Shown piece after piece: positions 43,764 through 51,749 of a stretch of DNA of 64,000 nucleotides. The notes under the pieces are model-generated. The model searched no databases. It was not told where the DNA came from and worked only from the letters and a program-made list of their open reading frames with translations. Position numbers and translations under genes: made by a program. The stretch's first letter is position 1. Each line of letters opens with the position of its first letter. This stretch comes from Thermobispora bispora DSM 43833 (GTDB taxonomy: Bacteria > Actinomycetota > Actinomycetes > Streptosporangiales > Streptosporangiaceae). Location of the stretch: positions 4,092,001 to 4,156,000 of the forward strand of contig NC_014165.1 in the NCBI RefSeq assembly GCF_000092645.1. The letters run 5' to 3'.

Positions 43764-43819
43764 TACGGCCCAACCGATACGGCCCAACCGATACGGCTCA
43801 ATCGGTACTGCTCAGCCGT
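43764..43819. repeat. 14-bp tandem repeat running into the dnaN-like stop
   Basis: TACGGCCCAACCGA is repeated exactly at 43764-43777 and 43778-43791. More diverged copies follow at 43792-43805 and 43806-43819. The last overlaps the final codons of the minus-strand DnaN-like gene (stop at 43812). Confidence 0.85.
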
Positions 43820-44906
43820 GCGGGCGGACGGGCATCACCAGGTAGCGGAAGGCCGGGTCGTCGCCCTCTTCGGTGATGAGGGCGGCGCGGGTCGGGGTGG
43901 CCATGTGCAGGCGCACCCGCTCGGTCTCCACCCCGGCCAGGCCGTCGAGCAGGAAGTGCGGCTGGAAGGCGATGTCGATGTCCGGCCCGTCGAGCTCGGC
44001 CGCCACGATCTCCGTGCTGCGGCCGATACTCCCCCCGCCCGCGCGGATGAGCACCTGGCCGGGCGAGAAGGCGAGCCGTACCGGAGTGTTGGGCTCGGCG
44101 ACCAGCGTGACCCGCTTCACCGCCTCGACGAACGGGGCGAGGGCGAGGTCGGCGTGGATCGGCCACTGCTCGGACAGCCGGGACCGATAGTCGATGAACT
44201 GATCGTCGAGCAGGCGGACGATCACCGTCCGGTCCTGGTTCCGCAGGCCGATGACGTTCTCGCCGAGGCCGATGGAGATCTCGCCCTCGCGGAGCGACCG
44301 CGCCGCCTCCACCAGCAGCCGGGCGGGCACCACCACACCGCGCCGCTCGTCCGGGCGCTCGGGGTGCCAGAGGAACTCGCGGGCCGCGATCCGGTAGCGG
44401 TCGGTCGCCGCCATGGAGACCCGGACGCCGTCGATGTCGATCCGGACACCGGTGAGCATGGGGAGACTGTCGTCCCGGCTCGCCGCGGCCGCGACCTGAC
44501 CGGCCGCGGAGGCGAACACACCCCCGCCCACCGCCCCGGCCTTCGGCGGCATGGCGGGCAGGCTGGGGAAGTCCTCGTCCGGGAGCACGAGCAGGTCGTA
44601 CTCGAGGCTGCCGCAGGTCAGGACGGCCTCACCGCCGTCCCGGTACAGGTCGACCGGCCGATCGGGGAGGCTCTTGGTGATCTCGGCGAGCACCCGGCCG
44701 GGGATGAGCACCCGTCCCGGCGCGGCGACATCGGCCTCGATCTGCGCCCAGGCCGACACCTCGTAGTCGAAGACCGAGATGCGCAGATCCGCATCCGCTT
44801 CGAGCAGCAGTCCCGAGAGCGCGGGCACGGTGGACCGTCCCGGCAGCAGGCGGGCCGTCCACGCCACCGCATCCGCCAGCACGTCTCGGTTCACCCGGAT
44901 CTTCAC
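43812..44906 (-). CDS. DNA polymerase III beta clamp (DnaN) paralogue
   Basis: A 364-residue sliding clamp with all three beta folds. It starts MKIRVNRDVLADAVAWTARL and continues LLLEADADLRISVFDYEVSA, SLPMLTGVRIDIDGVRVSMA, ATDRYRIAAREFLW and VVVPARLLVEAARSL. It ends with FRYLVMPVRPHG, close to the usual YxxMPxR end. The context is not the dnaA-dnaN-recF locus: it stands alone between fadR-like and two-component genes. It is therefore probably a second clamp, as some actinomycetes have, although this window cannot show whether another exists. The ATG at 44906 follows GGAGG. Confidence 0.88.
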   Translation of the reverse strand: MKIRVNRDVLADAVAWTARLLPGRSTVPALSGLLLEADADLRISVFDYEVSAWAQIEADVAAPGRVLIPGRVLAEITKSLPDRPVDLYRDGGEAVLTCGSLEYDLLVLPDEDFPSLPAMPPKAGAVGGGVFASAAGQVAAAASRDDSLPMLTGVRIDIDGVRVSMAATDRYRIAAREFLWHPERPDERRGVVVPARLLVEAARSLREGEISIGLGENVIGLRNQDRTVIVRLLDDQFIDYRSRLSEQWPIHADLALAPFVEAVKRVTLVAEPNTPVRLAFSPGQVLIRAGGGSIGRSTEIVAAELDGPDIDIAFQPHFLLDGLAGVETERVRLHMATPTRAALITEEGDDPAFRYLVMPVRPHG

Positions 44907-45200
44907 TGCGACCTCCTAGCACCCCCGTTCGGTGAGAAGGTAACCCCCGGGAGCGACAGAACGAGCGGCGAACCAGCGAAACGGTCGATGCGGCCCACCC
45001 GGGCTCGGCCGCGTGGTAACACCGGTCCCCGGCGGCGCATGCACCGGACCAGGGGTGGACCCGCCGGTGCCCGCGCCGGGCACCGCGCCCCCGGCCCGCA
45101 GCACCCGCCGCCCGCCGCGGGCGTCCCCCGCGCGGTGCCGCCGGGCGCGATGACGGTGACACATACGACATGGTGACCGATCGCAAAACCGCCGCCCGCC
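44907..45200. other. Intergenic region, no gene seen
   Basis: About 290 bp between the dnaN-like start and the response-regulator stop. The GTTCGGTGAGAAGGTAAC stretch near 44928-44945 probably belongs to the dnaN promoter. The remainder is GC-rich and featureless. Confidence 0.4.
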
Positions 45201-45842
45201 TCACCTGCGGTCGAGGAAGGTCAGCACGGCGAGCACCCGGCGGTTGTCGTCGTCGGACGGGGCGAGGCCGAGCTTGGCGAAGATGCCGGCGATGTGCTTG
45301 CTGACCGCGCTCTCGCTGAGGTAGAGCCGCTGCCCGATCGCCGCGTTCGACCGCCCCTCGGCCATGAGCTCCAGCACCTCGCGCTCGCGCGGGGTGAGCC
45401 TGCTGAGCGGCTCGGGGCGGGCGGCGAGCAGCCGGGCGATGACCTCCGGGTCCATGGCCGTCCCGCCCGTGGCCACCCGCCGCACCGCGTCGGCGAACTG
45501 CTCGCCGTTGAACACCCGGTCCTTCAGCAGGTAGCCGACCCCTCCCGACCCGTCGGCCAGCAGCTCCCGGGCGTACAGCCGCTCCACGTGCTGGGAGAGG
45601 ACGAGGATCGGCAGGCCGGGGACCCGTTCGCGCGCCTCGAGCGCCACGCGGAGCCCTTCATCGGTGTACGTGGGCGGGAGCCGTACGTCGACGACCGCCA
45701 CGTCCGGGCGCTCCTCGAGGAGCGCCCGGAGGAGCTGCGGCCCGGACTCCACCGCGGCGACCACGTCGAAGCCGTGGGCGCGGAGCAGGTGGATCAGCCC
45801 CTCCCGCAGCAGGTGGTGGTCTTCGGCGAGGACGACGCGCAT
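45201..45842 (-). CDS. LuxR-family response regulator of a two-component system
   Basis: A 213-residue response regulator. The receiver has VVLAEDHHLLREGLIHLLRA and phospho-Asp in VAVVDVRLPPTYTDEGLRVA, with the lysine of GVGYLLKDRV. A C-terminal LuxR HTH reads LTPREREVLELMAEGRSNAA and IGQRLYLSESAVSKHIAGIF. Its ATG overlaps the stop of the upstream kinase gene by one base (TGATG), so the pair is co-translated. The divergent ABC exporter beginning at 47443 is the likely target, as in LiaRS- or DrrAB-type loci. Confidence 0.92.
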   Translation of the reverse strand: MRVVLAEDHHLLREGLIHLLRAHGFDVVAAVESGPQLLRALLEERPDVAVVDVRLPPTYTDEGLRVALEARERVPGLPILVLSQHVERLYARELLADGSGGVGYLLKDRVFNGEQFADAVRRVATGGTAMDPEVIARLLAARPEPLSRLTPREREVLELMAEGRSNAAIGQRLYLSESAVSKHIAGIFAKLGLAPSDDDNRRVLAVLTFLDRR

Positions 45843-47311
45843 CACCGCACCCCGGCCCGGTGGACCAGCGCCGGCCAGGCGGCGAAGGCGAGCATCCCGG
45901 CACCGAGCAGGATCATCCCGCCGATGACCGGCCACTGGAACGGTTCCGCCACGTGCAGCCCGAGGAACCACGACTTCGCGGTCACCCCGGTCAGCTTGAA
46001 CACCATCGGCACGAACCCCTGCGGGACCAGGGGGATCCAGCCCAGGACGCCGCACGCGACGAGCGCGATCGCCCGCCGGGTGAGCGGCTGCGGCCGCGGC
46101 GCGGGCAGCGCCTGCGGCAGCTCGATCACGGCAGTGGTGGGGCCGCCGGCCGGGCTGCTGAGGGTGAGGACGCCGTCGAACGCGCCGATCCGGCGCTCGA
46201 TGCCGCGCAGCCCGGTGCCGCGCGCGGGATCGGCGCCGCCCCGGCCGTCATCGGTGACCGTGATCCGCAGGGTGGTGCCGTCGTGGCCGATGTCGACCCA
46301 GGCCCGGGTCGCGCCGGCGTGCCGTGCCGCGTTGCCGAGGAGCTCGCTGATCGCGAAGTACGCCGCGGACTCGAGCGGCGCCGCGACCCTGGCCGGCAGG
46401 TCGATGGTGACGTGGGTGGGCAGCGGGCAGTCCAGGGCGAGCGCCCGGACCGCGTCGCCGAGCCCGCGTTCGGCGAGCACCGGGGGGTGGATGCCGCGGA
46501 CGATCCGGCGCAGCTCGTGCAGCGCGTCGGCGGAGGCCTCCCGCGCCTTGGCGAGCATGGCCCGGGCGGCGTTCCGGTCGGTGTCCAGCAGCCGCTCGGC
46601 CGTGCCGATCATCATGCCGACGGCCACCAGGCGGGCCTGGGCGCCGTCGTGCAGGTCGCGCTCGATCCGGCGCAGCTCGGCCGCCTGCGCGTCCACGACC
46701 TCGGTGCGCACCGCGGAGAGCCGGCGCACCTGCCGCGCGAGCTCGGCCTTCTCGGTCGGGCCGAGCAGCGCGTGCGCGAGGTACCCGTACGCGCGCAGCG
46801 CCCACGGCGCGTACCTCGGGGCCACCGCGGCGGCGAGCACGAGCCACGCCAGGCCGAGCGGCGCCCCGCTCACGAGCTGGACGGCGCCCACCGCGGCGAG
46901 CAGCACCGGCGCCGCGACGAGCAGCCCGCCCGTCCACGGGACCACCAGCAGGAAGAGCAGGTCCCGCCAGGTGGCCGGATCGTTGAGCAGCCACGTCAGC
47001 CGGAGCGCGGTCCCCTGCATCACCGGGCCGCACCGGCCCGGCCCCGGCTCCCCGGCGCGCTCCGCCGGCGGGGTGGGCGGCGGCCGGTACGGCTCGGCGA
47101 TCGCCACGCCCGCCCACGCGCGGACCAGCCGCCGGTTGACCCGGGCCGCGGCCCGCGCGAGCCGTACCGCGGGAGGGAAGAGGAAGACCAGGCCGGCGAA
47201 GAAGCTGAGCAGCACCGCCACCAGCATCACCACGGCCACGAGCTCTCCCAGCACCGCCAGGGAGAACAGGCCAAGCCCCCTGGCCAGCGCCGTCAGCGTC
47301 CTTCGCACCAT
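45842..47311 (-). CDS. Sensor histidine kinase, HisKA_3 type
   Basis: A 489-residue membrane kinase of the NarL-partner class. Four or so hydrophobic segments lie in the first 190 residues. They are followed by the dimerisation helix with the phospho-histidine ELRRIERDLHDGAQARLVAV, then HATPase_c with AYFAISELLGNAARHAGATR and DDGRGGADPARGTGLRGIER. Unusually, two more membrane helices follow the ATPase domain (AIALVACGVLGWIPLVPQGF and WPVIGGMILLGAGMLAFAAW). I chose the ATG at 47311 with TGGGG upstream. It forms a pair with the response regulator, with TGATG coupling, and diverges from the ABC transporter genes. Confidence 0.9.
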   Translation of the reverse strand: MVRRTLTALARGLGLFSLAVLGELVAVVMLVAVLLSFFAGLVFLFPPAVRLARAAARVNRRLVRAWAGVAIAEPYRPPPTPPAERAGEPGPGRCGPVMQGTALRLTWLLNDPATWRDLLFLLVVPWTGGLLVAAPVLLAAVGAVQLVSGAPLGLAWLVLAAAVAPRYAPWALRAYGYLAHALLGPTEKAELARQVRRLSAVRTEVVDAQAAELRRIERDLHDGAQARLVAVGMMIGTAERLLDTDRNAARAMLAKAREASADALHELRRIVRGIHPPVLAERGLGDAVRALALDCPLPTHVTIDLPARVAAPLESAAYFAISELLGNAARHAGATRAWVDIGHDGTTLRITVTDDGRGGADPARGTGLRGIERRIGAFDGVLTLSSPAGGPTTAVIELPQALPAPRPQPLTRRAIALVACGVLGWIPLVPQGFVPMVFKLTGVTAKSWFLGLHVAEPFQWPVIGGMILLGAGMLAFAAWPALVHRAGVR

Positions 47312-47430
47312 AGGCCCCAGTCTGCGCCATCGGGCGGCCTCCCCCAATGGCCCCCGCTACCCGAAAAGGGTGGAGATGACTCCACCCCGGATGGGCGCCC
47401 AGCCGCATTCCGCCGCCGCCCCGGCCCGCC

Positions 47431-47442
47431 TAGCGTCGAGGC
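47431..47442 (+). promoter_or_regulatory. Possible -10 element of a leaderless ABC transporter message
   Basis: TAGCGT at 47431-47436 resembles the actinobacterial -10 hexamer and ends 6 nt before the ATG at 47443. No ribosome site is present in that gap. Confidence 0.3.
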
Positions 47443-48315
47443 ATGGCGATCATCACGGTGGACCACCTGCACAAGGCGTACGGCGATCGGGTGGCGGTCG
47501 AGGACGTCTCGTTCTCCGTGGACGAGGGCGAGATCTTCGGGATCGTCGGCCGGAACGGCGCGGGCAAGACGACGACGGTCGAGTGCATCGCCGGGCTGCG
47601 CACCCCCACGTCGGGCACGATCCGGGTGGACGCCGACCTGAAGGAGGAGGTCGGGGTCCAGCTGCAGGACTGCTCGCTGCCCGACAAGATCCGGGTCCGG
47701 GAGGCGCTCGGGCTCTTCGCCTCGTTCTACGCCCGGCCCGCCGACCTCGGCCGGCTGCTCGACGAGACCGGCCTCGACCCGGACGCGCCGTTCGCGAAGC
47801 TCTCCGGCGGGCAGCGCCAGCGGCTGTCGATCGCGCTCGCCCTGGTGGGCGACCCGAAGATCGCCATCCTGGACGAGCTCACCACGGGCCTCGACCCACG
47901 GGCGCGCCGGGAGACCTGGGACCTGATCGAGCGCATCCGGGCGCGGGGGGTCACCGTGCTGCTCGTCACCCACTTCATGGCGGAGGTCGAGCGGCTCTGC
48001 GACCGGGTCGCCCTGCTCCACGCGGGACGGGTGCGCGCGGTGGACACCCCGGCCGGGCTGATCGCCCGGGCGGGGCTCGGGCAGCGGCTCGTGTTCCGCA
48101 CGTCCGAGCCGATCGACGGCCTGCGGGACCTGCCCGAGGTCACGTCGGTGACCAGCGCCGGTGACGAGGTTACCGTCACCGGCGCCGGCGACCTGCCCGC
48201 CGCGGTGCTGACCCGGCTGCCCGCCTCCCGGATCTCCGGCCTCCGGGTGGAGCGGGCCTCCCTCGACGACGCCTTCCTCGCGCTGACCGGCCAGCCGCCG
48301 GCCGAACGGCCGTAG
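47443..48315 (+). CDS. ABC-2 type transporter ATP-binding protein (DrrA-like)
   Basis: A 290-residue ABC ATPase of the drug/antibiotic exporter class. Walker A is VGRNGAGKTTTVECIAGL, the signature LSGGQRQRLSIALAL, Walker B IAILDELTTGLDPRARRETW, and the switch histidine LLVTHFMAEVERLC. The C-terminal 75 residues form the small regulatory domain of this class. It is followed after 365 bp by its permease gene, and the two-component system lies divergent upstream, so regulation in response to cell-envelope stress or antibiotic is likely. Confidence 0.92.
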   Translation: MAIITVDHLHKAYGDRVAVEDVSFSVDEGEIFGIVGRNGAGKTTTVECIAGLRTPTSGTIRVDADLKEEVGVQLQDCSLPDKIRVREALGLFASFYARPADLGRLLDETGLDPDAPFAKLSGGQRQRLSIALALVGDPKIAILDELTTGLDPRARRETWDLIERIRARGVTVLLVTHFMAEVERLCDRVALLHAGRVRAVDTPAGLIARAGLGQRLVFRTSEPIDGLRDLPEVTSVTSAGDEVTVTGAGDLPAAVLTRLPASRISGLRVERASLDDAFLALTGQPPAERP

Positions 48316-48371
48316 CGCGGCCTTCGACCGGGCCGGCGCCACCGCCGCCGGTCCGTGGCGCCTCGCGCGCG

Positions 48372-48560
48372 CCGGGGCGACGGCACCGCCCCCGCACCCG
48401 GGCACGGCGCTGCCTGCGCACCGGGCCACGGCACCACCTGCTCACCGGGCTCACCGGGCCACGGCACCGCCCCTCGCACCCGGATACGGCACCACCTTTG
48501 CCCCCGGGCCACGGCGCCGCCCGCGCACAGAGCCGGGGTGCCGCCCGGCACCGATGCCCG
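48372..48560. repeat. About seven degenerate ~25-bp tandem units between the ABC genes
   Basis: Units resembling CCGGGCCACGGCACCGCCC then (T/G)CGCAC repeat with a period near 25 bp from about 48372 to 48560. The copies vary strongly. The array fills most of the 365-bp gap between the ATPase and permease genes (48316-48680), a gap unusually large for such a pair. Confidence 0.75.
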
Positions 48561-48680
48561 TTCACCGGGCCGATCCCCGAGCCCGGGAACGGCCCACCCG
48601 GCCGGGCCACCCGGCACCGGACCGGCCCTTCCGACGCCGCGCCGGGACCGCCCGGCGCCTCCGCTGACCTGGAGCCGCTC

Positions 48681-49436
48681 ATGACGACCCGCCTCCCCCT
48701 CGCCCGGCTGATCGCCGTCGAGGCCAGGCTCTTCCTCCGCGAACCCGCCGCGGTGTTCTTCGCCGTCTTCCTCCCCGTGGCCCTGCTGCTGGCCCTCGGC
48801 GCCACGATCCCGGGCTTCCGGGAGCCGGTCCCCGCGCTCGGCGGCAACCGGGTGGTGGACGTGCAGCTTCCCGCGATGATGACCCTGCTGACGGTGGTGA
48901 CGCTCGCGCTCAGCACCCTGCCGACGGCCCTGGTGGTCTACCGGGAGCGGGGCGTGCTGCGCCGGATGTCCACCACCCCGGTACGGCCGGGCACGCTGCT
49001 CGCCGCCCAGCTCGTGATCTATTTCGCCGTTTCGGTCGTCTCGGTGGCGCTCATCCTGGTGCTGGGCAACGCGGTCCTCGGCGTGCCCTACCCGCGGGCG
49101 CTCGGCGCGTTCGCCGGGAGCTACCTGCTCGGCGCGCTGACCCTGTTCGCCCTGGGGCTGTGGCTCGCCGCGGTGGCGCCGAACTCCCGGGTGGTCCAGG
49201 GGGCGGGTTCGGCGGCGATGTTCCCGCTGCTGTTCTTCGCGGGCATGTGGCTGCCCCGGCGGCTCATGCCGGAGGTGCTGCGCCGGATCAGCGATCTCAC
49301 CCCCACCGGGGCGCTCGGGCAGCTCTTCACGGACGCGTTCGCCGGTCACCCGCCGGAGGCGTTCCACCTCGCCGTGGCGGCCGGTTGGGCCGTGGCCGCC
49401 GGTCTCGCCGCGGCGCGCATGTTCCGCTGGGAGTGA
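48681..49436 (+). CDS. ABC-2 type transporter permease
   Basis: A 251-residue permease with six membrane helices, including AVFFAVFLPVALLLALGATI, IYFAVSVVSVALILVLGNAV, GSYLLGALTLFALGLWLAAV and MFPLLFFAGMWLPRRLMP. The LPRRLMPEVLRRISDLTPTG stretch is typical of the family. It partners the ATPase at 47443, probably exporting a drug or an envelope lipid. The ATG at 48681 follows GGAG with 6-nt spacing; the open frame upstream is the repeat. Confidence 0.88.
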   Translation: MTTRLPLARLIAVEARLFLREPAAVFFAVFLPVALLLALGATIPGFREPVPALGGNRVVDVQLPAMMTLLTVVTLALSTLPTALVVYRERGVLRRMSTTPVRPGTLLAAQLVIYFAVSVVSVALILVLGNAVLGVPYPRALGAFAGSYLLGALTLFALGLWLAAVAPNSRVVQGAGSAAMFPLLFFAGMWLPRRLMPEVLRRISDLTPTGALGQLFTDAFAGHPPEAFHLAVAAGWAVAAGLAAARMFRWE

Positions 49437-49600
49437 CGGCGGGCGTGCCGGGATCCCGGTCCCGGCGTGCGGACGCCTCAGGAGTCCAGGACCTTCGCGA
49501 CACCGGTTCGTGATCGTAAGGCGGCCGGCCGGTTAACGCGCTCTGCCACAATTCGGACCGAGAAAAACCGGATTTTCGGACCGATTTTCGGGGAGGCCCG

Positions 49601-50044
49601 GTGCCGACGAGGGTGCTGGTCAACACGTTCCATGTCGCCGCGGATCCGAAGGAGGTCTTCGACCACCTCGCCACACCCGAGAGCTACGTGGGGCTGTCTC
49701 CCCTGGTGGTGGCCGTCCGGGACGTCGATCGCTCCGACCCGGACGTGGTCCGGTATACCTCGATCGAGCGCTTCGCCTTCGGCCCGTTCCGCTACGACAA
49801 CCCGATCGCGGTCACCCTGCGCACCGACGGGCTCGCCGTGTACGGGGAGGTGCGCAGCCCGGGCCGCGTCCGGATGCGCTACCGGTTCGACCTGTCGCCT
49901 GAGGACGGCGGGACCCGGGTGGAGGATCGGCTGGAGCTGACCGCCCCCTGGTTCCTGACGCGGTTCGCCGCGGGTCAGGCGCGCCGGGTCCAGCTCGCCC
50001 GGGCCGGCATCCTCGCCGAGCGGCTGGCCGTCCGGACCGGCTGA
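49601..50044 (+). CDS. SRPBCC (START-like) family protein
   Basis: A 147-residue protein with the helix-grip fold pattern of polyketide cyclases and related lipid-binding proteins. It runs VLVNTFHVAADPKEVFDHLA, TPESYVGLSPLVVAVRDVDR, then RMRYRFDLSPEDGGTRVEDR and a long C-terminal helix (FLTRFAAGQARRVQLARAGI). The ligand is unknown. It starts with GTG at 49601 after GGGGAGG. It is the only gene in its small unit; the less GC-rich stretch at 49550-49590 probably contains the promoter. Confidence 0.82.
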   Translation: MPTRVLVNTFHVAADPKEVFDHLATPESYVGLSPLVVAVRDVDRSDPDVVRYTSIERFAFGPFRYDNPIAVTLRTDGLAVYGEVRSPGRVRMRYRFDLSPEDGGTRVEDRLELTAPWFLTRFAAGQARRVQLARAGILAERLAVRTG

Positions 50045-50129
50045 GCGCGCTCGTCCTCCCCGTCGCCGCCTCGGCGCCGCCGTCCGGGCAACGGCCCTGC
50101 GGCGGTGGTACGGCCGGCGTGCGGCCGCG

Positions 50130-50792
50130 CTAGGCCGGGGTGGCGGTGGTGCCGGCGGTGGCGTTGCCGTGGACCGTGCGGAGCGCCTGGAGGAGCATCT
50201 CGGAGCTCTGCGCGCCCGCGATGCCGTAGGCGTTGTCGAACACGAAGAACGGCACCCCGGTCACGCCGAGCTCCCGGGCCTGCCGGATGTCCTCCTCGAC
50301 CTCCCGCGTGTACTCGTCACCGGCGAGCACGCGGCGCGCCTCGTCGGCCGGGACGCCGACCTCCGCGGCGAGCTCGGCGAGCGTCTCGGGGTCGTCGAGC
50401 ACCCTGCCCTCGCAGAGCTGGGCGCGCATGAGCCGCTCGTGCATCTCCGCGCCGAGGCCGTGCGCCTTGGCCAGGTGGGTGAGCCGGTGGGCGGCGAAAG
50501 TGTTGACCATGACCGCCCGGTCGAAGTCGTAGGCGAGCCCTTCCTCCGCCGCGAGCGCCTTCACCCGGTCGGTCATCGCGCGGACCTGCTTGAGCGGGAG
50601 CCCCATCTTCTTGGCGAGGGACTGGTACACCGGCTCCCGGGTGCCCACGGGGTAGCCCGGATCGAGCTGGAAGCTGCGCCACACCACCTCGACCCGGTCG
50701 GCGTGCTCGAACTCGGCCAGCGCCCGCTCCAGCCGCCGTTTGCCGAGGTAGCACCAGGGGCACACGATGTCCGACCATACGTCGATCCGCAT
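50130..50792 (-). CDS. DsbA-family (FrnE-like) thiol oxidoreductase
   Basis: A 220-residue cytoplasmic DsbA-like protein. The active site CPWC (Cys11, Cys14 in SDIVCPWCYLGKRRL) is at the N-terminus, with the helical insert and the cis-proline loop VTGVPFFVFDNAYGIAGAQS near the C-terminus. Related proteins are 2-hydroxychromene-2-carboxylate isomerase-like or FrnE disulfide isomerases. No signal peptide is seen. The ATG at 50792 is behind GGAGGG. A 51-codon gene encoding a Cys-containing peptide stops 14 bp before it on the same strand, and an HxlR redox-type regulator is divergent. Confidence 0.9.
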   Translation of the reverse strand: MRIDVWSDIVCPWCYLGKRRLERALAEFEHADRVEVVWRSFQLDPGYPVGTREPVYQSLAKKMGLPLKQVRAMTDRVKALAAEEGLAYDFDRAVMVNTFAAHRLTHLAKAHGLGAEMHERLMRAQLCEGRVLDDPETLAELAAEVGVPADEARRVLAGDEYTREVEEDIRQARELGVTGVPFFVFDNAYGIAGAQSSEMLLQALRTVHGNATAGTTATPA

Positions 50793-50806
50793 CGATCCCT
50801 CCGCGC

Positions 50807-50962
50807 TCACCAGCAGGTCCCGTCCGAGCACACCGGCGCGTCCTCGGTGCCCGGCATCACCAGGCCCGGCGCCGCCGGGTACGGCGTGGCGTGCTCGTCG
50901 CGGCCGGTGCCGTCCGGCGTGGACGGCGAGGACCGCTCGGCCGGCTGCCGTGGGGTGTCCAT
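50807..50962 (-). CDS. 51-residue peptide gene with C-terminal CSDGTCW, upstream of DsbA-like gene
   Basis: The ATG at 50962 has a perfect AGGAGG at the right distance. The peptide is Pro/Thr/Asp-rich and disordered-looking (TPRQPAERSSPSTPDGTGRD at residues 3-22). It ends in VMPGTEDAP followed by VCSDGTCW, so its only cysteines (45 and 50) are at the very C-terminus. The stop lies 14 bp before the DsbA-like ATG, so the two are co-transcribed. The Cys pair could be a thiol-disulfide substrate, a metal site, or a modified (RiPP-like) tail. I do not recognise the family. Confidence 0.65.
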   Translation of the reverse strand: MDTPRQPAERSSPSTPDGTGRDEHATPYPAAPGLVMPGTEDAPVCSDGTCW

Positions 50963-50975
50963 CACGCCTCCTGGT

Positions 50976-51009
50976 TACTTATTGTGCGTAACAGAACGAC
51001 ACGTAAGTA
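50976..51009. promoter_or_regulatory. Candidate HxlR operator in the divergent promoter
   Basis: TACTTA (50976-50981) and TAAGTA (51004-51009) form an inverted repeat in an AT-rich stretch; GTTAC and GTAAC nearby give another partial repeat. The site lies between the peptide-DsbA unit and the HxlR gene and suits a dimeric winged-helix regulator. Confidence 0.4.
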
Positions 51010-51037
51010 TCCCAGCCCAGTGAAGGGAGGCACCGCG

Positions 51038-51415
51038 ATGCCGGACACGCGGCCGGATCCGCCCGCCGAGGTCGAGGACTGCCCCGTCCGCGAGGTGCTC
51101 GACCGGGTGGCCGACAAGTGGAGCGTGCTCGTCATCGTGCTGCTCGGCCGGCGCCCGCACCGGTTCGGCGAGCTGCACCGCGGCATCGAGGGGATCAGCC
51201 AGCGCATGCTCACCCTGACGTTGCGGCAGCTCGAACGCGACGGGCTGGTCCGGCGCACCGTGCACGCGAGCGTACCACCCCGGGTCGACTATGAGCTGAC
51301 ACCGCTGGGCCGGACGCTGCTCGCCCCGCTCACCGCGCTGAACGAGTGGGCCATCGCGCACCGCGACGACATCCGGGCCGCGCGGGCGCGCTACGACCGC
51401 GCCACCGCCGAGTGA
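51038..51415 (+). CDS. HxlR-family transcriptional regulator
   Basis: A 125-residue winged-helix regulator. It begins with the family-typical Cys15 in EDCPVREVLDRVADKWSVLV, followed by LLGRRPHRFGELHRGIEGIS, QRMLTLTLRQLERDGLVRRT and the wing VPPRVDYELTPLGRTLL. HxlR proteins often sense electrophiles or oxidants through that cysteine. It is divergent from the peptide/DsbA-like unit and probably regulates it. The ATG at 51038 has AGGGAGG upstream. Confidence 0.9.
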   Translation: MPDTRPDPPAEVEDCPVREVLDRVADKWSVLVIVLLGRRPHRFGELHRGIEGISQRMLTLTLRQLERDGLVRRTVHASVPPRVDYELTPLGRTLLAPLTALNEWAIAHRDDIRAARARYDRATAE

Positions 51416-51749
51416 TCCGGGGCACCCCATCGGCCGGTCCCCGGGTACGGCCGGCTTCCGGGTGTGCGGCGGGCCCGGTCATCCCGGTGCGTCGCATCCC
51501 CGTGACGCGACCGGCACTCCCGCGGACGGTCCTCGGCGGAGGACAGGCCGGCACGACACCGATCTCCCGGCGGTCCGGCGTGCGGACCCGCCGGCGCCGT
51601 CCCGGCATGGGCCGCGTCCGTCCCTTCGCGGCGCGCGTTTCCCCGGCGGGCGGAGCCGTACCACCGCTCACCGGCGGCGGGCGCGGTGACCTCCCCGGCC
51701 GGTACGGCGGGCCCGAGGACGGCGCGCCGACCTGGCGAGACCCGGCGCG
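51416..51749. other. Intergenic region, no gene seen
   Basis: Roughly 330 bp between convergent hxlR-type and dnaB genes. The GC-rich open frames have no ribosome site. No clear terminator hairpin was found, though the region must end both units. Confidence 0.4.
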
